NCBI GenBank assembly: GCA_964030475.1
Contig: CAXIPT010000014.1
Location: 157,822 to 221,821, forward strand
Length of the DNA: 64,000 bases
Reading direction: 5' to 3'
Source of the DNA: Tethya wilhelma
Lineage: Eukaryota; Porifera; Demospongiae; Tethyida; Tethyidae
The notes under the pieces are model-generated. The model was not told the origin of the DNA. It did no database searches and saw only the letters and a program-made list of their open reading frames with translations. Position 1 is the stretch's first letter. The number at the start of each line of letters is the position of its first letter. Made by a program: the position numbers and the translations under genes. This document shows, one piece after another, positions 59,273 to 64,000 of the stretch.

Positions 59273-60841
59273 GTTGATATATAATAGCTGATACAACAAC
59301 TTTTGATGGTGGCGCGGGGCAGACAGACAACTATCATAATCCTCTGCAAGTGCTACATACACATGTACCTAACACATTTAAAAACAATAACATTCCTTCA
59401 TAGCTCATTGAGCTCTCTACATATAGTACTAACATAAACAACAATACTGTAGCAGGTACTTTTCCATATCATAACAATTATGTGTTGGCTCCAAGGGAGT
59501 TTATGGGAACCTACTAAATTCTTGTAAACACTAATACACAAGAGCAACAGTATAATGCATTATGTACACACACATATGTACCTTCAAGCTTATTAATTTT
59601 GAAAACTAGTACTGAAACTCATACCCCTACATAATGATGCAAGTCATCAGTGAGACTTTTAGTCTCAAATTGGCTTACAGCAAAGTCCAGTCGAGGAAGA
59701 TCTGTAGACCAGTCAGCAGCCTCCGAGGCATAGTCATAGAGGCACTCCTGGTCTATGTTTGAGCGATCAAGGAGCTGGATAGCATCGTTGAAATCCTACG
59801 CATGTGGATGCATCAATGTATAGTGATTTAACTATGTACATTGTCAATGAGGTGATACAAATACAGTTTATTATATTTTGAAAACATGTACAAAATTTAA
59901 TTTGCAAGTACAAATCTTATGAGTATCAACGTCTTACTAGGTTCAATTATAGGTTCAAAGCCCAAAATGAGATTAGAAATCAAACTGGCTATATATTGTA
60001 TGCTAATGCCATCAAACCATTATTCACTCTTACCTCCCTCAGCACTCCCTTCCTAAGGAGACTATCCTTCTTTGCTGTCATTACGAAGTAATGTGTGTCA
60101 TCTCTGTAATAGACAATATTCTCCAGGTCTATATCAGTGTCAGCTTTAAGCTCCTGTAATGATGGTGAAGTAATGGTTTGGTAAAGGATAGCAGAATAAA
60201 AAGCTTAATCCTGAGATTGCATAATCAAGAATAACATAAATATGACAAGAATTTTTATACATGTACATACCAAGGGTAGAGTGTAAGAAAAATTAATACC
60301 ATGGAGCTCTGATTTCTGACCACTTACAATCTTTAGACTTTATATAGTATTGAGCTTACTTTGAAGAACTTTTGGTTGAAGATGAACGCCACCCCACTGA
60401 TCTCATCCACAGCTGCCTCCTCTCTGGTACCATAGTTCTTGAAGTTGGCAGTGATGGCAAGAGCAAGCTTACCTCGGAGCTCTTTTCGATCAAAACCAGG
60501 TACTCTACTCTTTCTGGCTCCTTCAGCACCTTAAGATTGAGTGTGTGTTCACATTTCATATAGAGAGAATGAAATGAATATCACAGCAATTGCAATGAAG
60601 CAGCTCAGAATAGAATACACACAGTCCAGCAAATGTAATAGTATGCGGAGAAAGATACTGAACGTACCTACGAGAACATCAAATTCCAACTTGTTTAGTG
60701 GGTGGTTAGATGGCACAAACTTGGCATGCCAGCCAATCTGCTCATTAGGTTCAAGGATTTCATCAAACTCAACTTCAGTGAACAGCTTGACTCCAAGAAG
60801 AAGGCTTATCTTTAGAAGAATGCACTGAAGAGAGCGGATAC
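52003..60841 (-). CDS. MICAL: MICAL flavoprotein monooxygenase (FMO-CH-LIM-bMERB), 5'-partial
   Basis: MICALs oxidise F-actin methionines and disassemble filaments. Twenty-two in-phase exons, 60841-60668, 60529-60360, 60153-60034, 59795-59679, 59222-59088, 59014-58817, 58483-58232, 58000-57925, 57849-57699, 57555-57139, 57077-56978, 56916-56524, 56086-55738, 55644-55464, 55176-54761, 54699-54581, 54465-54330, 54049-53959, 53325-53252, 52539-52428, 52316-52234 and 52151-52003, encode the last 1336 residues. The FMO part shows [41 protein letters not shown] and [14 protein letters not shown]. The CH domain ([20 protein letters not shown]) follows. The LIM has CYFC-x17[10 protein letters not shown]...FFCSTH. 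Basic/Ser linkers lead to a C-terminal bMERB coiled coil ([20 protein letters not shown]), which binds Rab8-class GTPases. The N-terminal ~180 residues with the GxGxxG FAD motif lie beyond 60841 and are not found up to 64000. Confidence 0.96.
53499..53706. mobile_element. 208-bp mariner-like MITE with TA duplication
   Basis: The ends CCGTATAGCGGGAAATTTTC and complement CCATATAGTGGGAATTTTTC are inverted repeats, flanked by TA on both sides (53497-53498, 53707-53708). The interior is rich in AAATTTTCC/GGAAAATTT. It sits in a MICAL intron. Diverged relatives occur near 56125-56465 and 29637-29840. Confidence 0.75.
58012..58118. repeat. (TG)n microsatellite with an N
   Basis: About 50 TG units in a MICAL intron, broken by the N at 58099. 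Confidence 0.95.
58144..58212. repeat. 69-bp near-perfect palindrome, TAGCCTTG ends
   Basis: The left arm runs TAGCCTTGTTCAGGTTCTCC and continues through CCTTTGACCTT. The right arm is its complement with a few changes, around an 8-bp loop. It belongs to the same family as 24894-24996. Confidence 0.8.
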
Positions 60842-63800
60842 CTGTATGTATGTGTTTGAATCACTTGGTGGTATATGTGTAGAATACAACATGCACCCTC
60901 AGGGAAGGTTCACAGATCTATGAGTCGAATCCATTATGCCATAGACCAGTTCTCAATGCATGTACATGCAATAACATGCTCATGCTTGCTCCTACAATCA
61001 ATGTCGATGTCGTAGGTATTTGCTAATAGAGGTATATAGTAGTAAACATTCTATTTACATTAAGGATCGGTGTCTTACTCATGTCACCCTATATTCATTG
61101 CAGCTATAAAGGTTGTGATTATACAACTCAGGGAATGTTCAAATTTCATGTGACACATTCTGCACATGGACTGGAATGAATATAAAACCTAACAGTCATT
61201 TACACTCTACTGAAGATCAAGAGTATGTGTGAAATAGAGCCCTCTTCCTGGTTCCAATTTATTAACACATCAAGAGAGGATTAGCAGCCTATCAGCTAGA
61301 CCAGAGAGAGGATGGTAATTGCCATAAATTGAACACATCATGTGGATCTTGAGCAATCACAATCTCTTGAAAATTTGCTTTAAATAATGAGTTTTTTTTG
61401 TGGATCATGATCCATCTGTGAAACTTTTTATTCGTACAATTCTCGATAATGTTCATACATGGATGCATGAGTGTCACACAGCTCATCCATAAACAGTCAA
61501 AATGCAAAAAAAATTTTTGACAAGAGCTATCTACAAAAGTTAGGCACAGAAAAACTCTCCCGCTACATGGTATAACTGCTAACAGCAAGAGTGGAAGAAT
61601 ACCGATTTTCCAGATGTAAATAGCAGACTCTCTCTCTTCCTATTTTTCAGACGTAAATATCACAAGGAGAGCACCCGGGAATGAGGAATCACATCATGTA
61701 CATGTAGATCGAAGCACATGATATGTTCAGAAACTCAATACATTATACACAAACCTCATGATAAGCACATGTCAATCACACATTAGTGTAAGGGGTAATT
61801 AGGTACATACCCCACTATTATGGCATTGCCTGAACCTACAACCTAGACAGCTGTGCACAAAAACACTACACATAGTTCCAATAGCTGCAATGGATATACA
61901 TTGCCCAATAATTGGTAGCTGATAATTTACTCTCAGCAAGTACACATGCACAGCACAGGCCACTAGGTAGTCAGTCAGTCATTGGGCCTATCTGTCCAAT
62001 ACCTGAAGATATTGCTGGCGGTTGCAGGGTAGAAAATATTTCCATTCCTGCGTGATAAATGGGTGTCTTAATTGTCACGCTTTTGAACGGCTATTATTGT
62101 ATGATCCTTATATAATTTGGTACTACATGTACACATGTATGTGATCCATTACTCAGAGGAAATAGGGGAGAAATAAGGAAACTGTGTGTTAATCACTCAA
62201 TCACTGTGGCAGGAAGCTGAGTCATAGGTAGAGTGTTAGTTCACATACACTCATGAACCATAGGGTTGAATTGCCCGGTACATACATGCATGGCCAGGAA
62301 AAACATCTCATTTTAGAAGCCTCCAAATAGAGTTGAAAGTTAATGATACCGTATAAAACAATATGTCACGCAAGTTAACTACCATTGTTTAGAAACAATC
62401 TAGACAAAAAGTAAGAACACTTGATCATGACATGAGAAGTAGCACCGGCATAGTCTGTTGAAACTAATTTTGTAGTTACAGGGTTGCCTAGAAGGGATAT
62501 ATATTATACTACCTTAAATCTGAAAGCTATCTCTGTTCTGGAACTTCAACAAAAGTAGCAATTAAGAAGCTTAAAAATTGACTGCTGAAATAGCAATGGA
62601 TTTTTGAATTTGTGTCCAGATTGACACAATAGAATTTTACTATGGTAAATACTGTTTTGACTTGAGTTGGCCACTGTAGCATGAGTTATGAACAGTGGCA
62701 CTTGGATCTTGTTTCACACACTACACTATTGGTGTACTGTTATTACTGAGTTATACCTTGATTCATAATCATGTAAGTACCCAACTGAACCAGACAACAT
62801 TGACATATAGCTATAGAACACACAGCTAGAAGTTCCTAAACAGAAACTCTTTGCCAAATTGGTCCATTCAGCCACATACACTCTGCTCCTGATGGTGCAC
62901 AACACCAACACAAATACACGGCTACAGCTGAGCTAATCCCATAAGCAACAGCTGTGGCAGTAATTAGACTGTATGCACACACTACAACACTGAGTCACCA
63001 GTTGTTGGTGGCTGGAGAGAAGTGATCTAGACAGCCAACAATGAGTGCTTGCGACTGTAGCGTCACTTAGCAACTGATGAAAGGCAGCCAAAATGGAGGC
63101 TCACAATGTAGGGTGGCATGCTCACTGTCACATGCACTTAGCGTACACATGTATGGGTGTGTGTGGTGGATGCTTGCAACAACAGGCCTAGTTTGTCACT
63201 CAAACAGTTCCAAACCCGTTGAGCAGACTTGTGTGTTGACATATCAAATTATCTCCATGTTTTGATGTGGTAGGTTTTGGCTCCATGAGAAAATGGCTTT
63301 GTCAAACCAACTCACTCACAGCCTCCTAATGATACAGGTCTGCCAACATATTATTATATTCATGCGTGCAAGTTTTCCTAAGTAAGAAACCTTTTGAGTA
63401 TTTAGAATGTGGAGTTATCATTGAGTGTGGACATAACTGGGTTAACTGTCAGTTCATACACTAATTCAAAGAATCCAGTGATTCCCAGGAATTGAGAGAA
63501 TATAAAAATGCCTGGTGTGTGGAAACTACTCTTAATTGTAAACTGATACTCTAAACAGACACACTCTCACATTTTTCTTCTCTGTAGATATTGAGGCATA
63601 CATAACAAACTCGTATCTCCTCTACTATCAACATACATAGATATTAGCCAGGCCAGTGCTAGAACATCTGGCATACTGGAATGATACTGGGCCCCCAAAT
63701 CATCTACACCCAGTCATGAGTTGGTATCTCAATACCATATGACCAGAAAAATAAACAAGGGTGTTTGTTCAATTGACATTAGTGTAATGCTAGTTCAATA

Positions 63801-63952
63801 TTCTGATGTGACACATGAATGATTGCCAGTGACACGTACACAAAATCTTTAAATTACTCATGAGCATCAACATTTCTGGCTATTTGATTTCATTATACAT
63901 CCTCATTCACTCAACTAGTCACAATAATATGGTACCTATTCCCCACATCCCC

Positions 63953-64000
<48 letters not shown>
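60842..64000 (-). other. long 5' intron of MICAL, no exon recognised
   Basis: The first visible MICAL exon begins in phase 1 at 60841, so the gene continues upstream. Scanning 60842-64000 on the minus strand I do not find the expected GAGPCGLR-type exon or its neighbours. A tRNA-like piece lies at 62217-62280, and a CA microsatellite at 63957-64000 runs off the window. Confidence 0.6.
62217..62280 (+). repeat. degenerate tRNA-like sequence
   Basis: A region reading CTGAGTCATAGGTAGAGTG resembles an A-box. It is followed 30 bp later by GGGTTGAATTGCCC, resembling a T-arm B-box. The acceptor stem does not pair well, so a SINE relic is likelier than a working tRNA. Confidence 0.35.

Noticed and set aside
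61292..61588. 98-codon minus-strand frame as a possible upstream MICAL exon
   Set aside because: It has no similarity to the MICAL N-terminal FAD-binding region and lacks suitable splice phase; it lies in AT-rich intron sequence.

Overview
This is a eukaryotic, animal-type genomic window. It has AT-rich spacers, abundant (TG/CA)n microsatellites, many short phase-compatible GT-AG introns, and animal gene families: a kinesin-8, a MICAL with its full FMO-CH-LIM-bMERB layout, and a Ras-type exchange factor. Intron density, compactness and the mix of small inverted-repeat transposons suggest an early-branching metazoan, probably a demosponge such as Amphimedon. The species is inference. The assembly has N joins at 2072, 5901, 7975-7983, 10443, 10829, 27584, 46218-46947 and 58099, and some of these are biologically misleading.

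The left 18 kb is repeat-rich and stitched from several contigs. It holds a Tc1/IS630-type transposase (2-778), a two-exon orphan gene (809-1811), an inverted-repeat element with an 8-bp target duplication (3333-4307), and two near-identical copies of a roughly 1.5-kb unit (4319-5900 and 14118-16132). The second copy carries a 562-bp transposon for which the first copy is the empty site. Also here are a DUF7869-like transposon-type protein ending in a MYT1-like zinc finger (5902-6897), two inverted copies of an OTU-protease ORF (7183-7872 and 11271-11921), an SH2-like exon pair (10830-11071), and a four-exon fragment of an unknown gene (16091-17956).

The right 45 kb is ordinary gene territory. 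A seven-exon minus-strand gene, probably ciliary (31154 to 18903), is head-to-head with a plus-strand kinesin-8/KIF18 (31407 to 40715). The 252-bp shared promoter contains a perfect RFX X-box. KIF18 converges on a minus-strand RasGEF gene (51312 to 42275), which lies downstream of and in the same orientation as MICAL (60841 to 52003; its N-terminus is outside the window).

The most consequential observation is that the contig at 7984-10442 is out of place. Its first 0.9 kb duplicates 45219-46128 and it ends in the same TG repeat that borders the 730-N gap in the RasGEF gene. It carries the only copy of a RasGEF catalytic exon (10037-10264) that fits the gap in phase. With it the gene encodes 1205 residues; without it the reading frame still stays open, so gene prediction would drop the start of the catalytic domain without any warning.

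Exon structures were derived by hand from splice sites and phase. Family assignments come from motif recognition; no database search was run.
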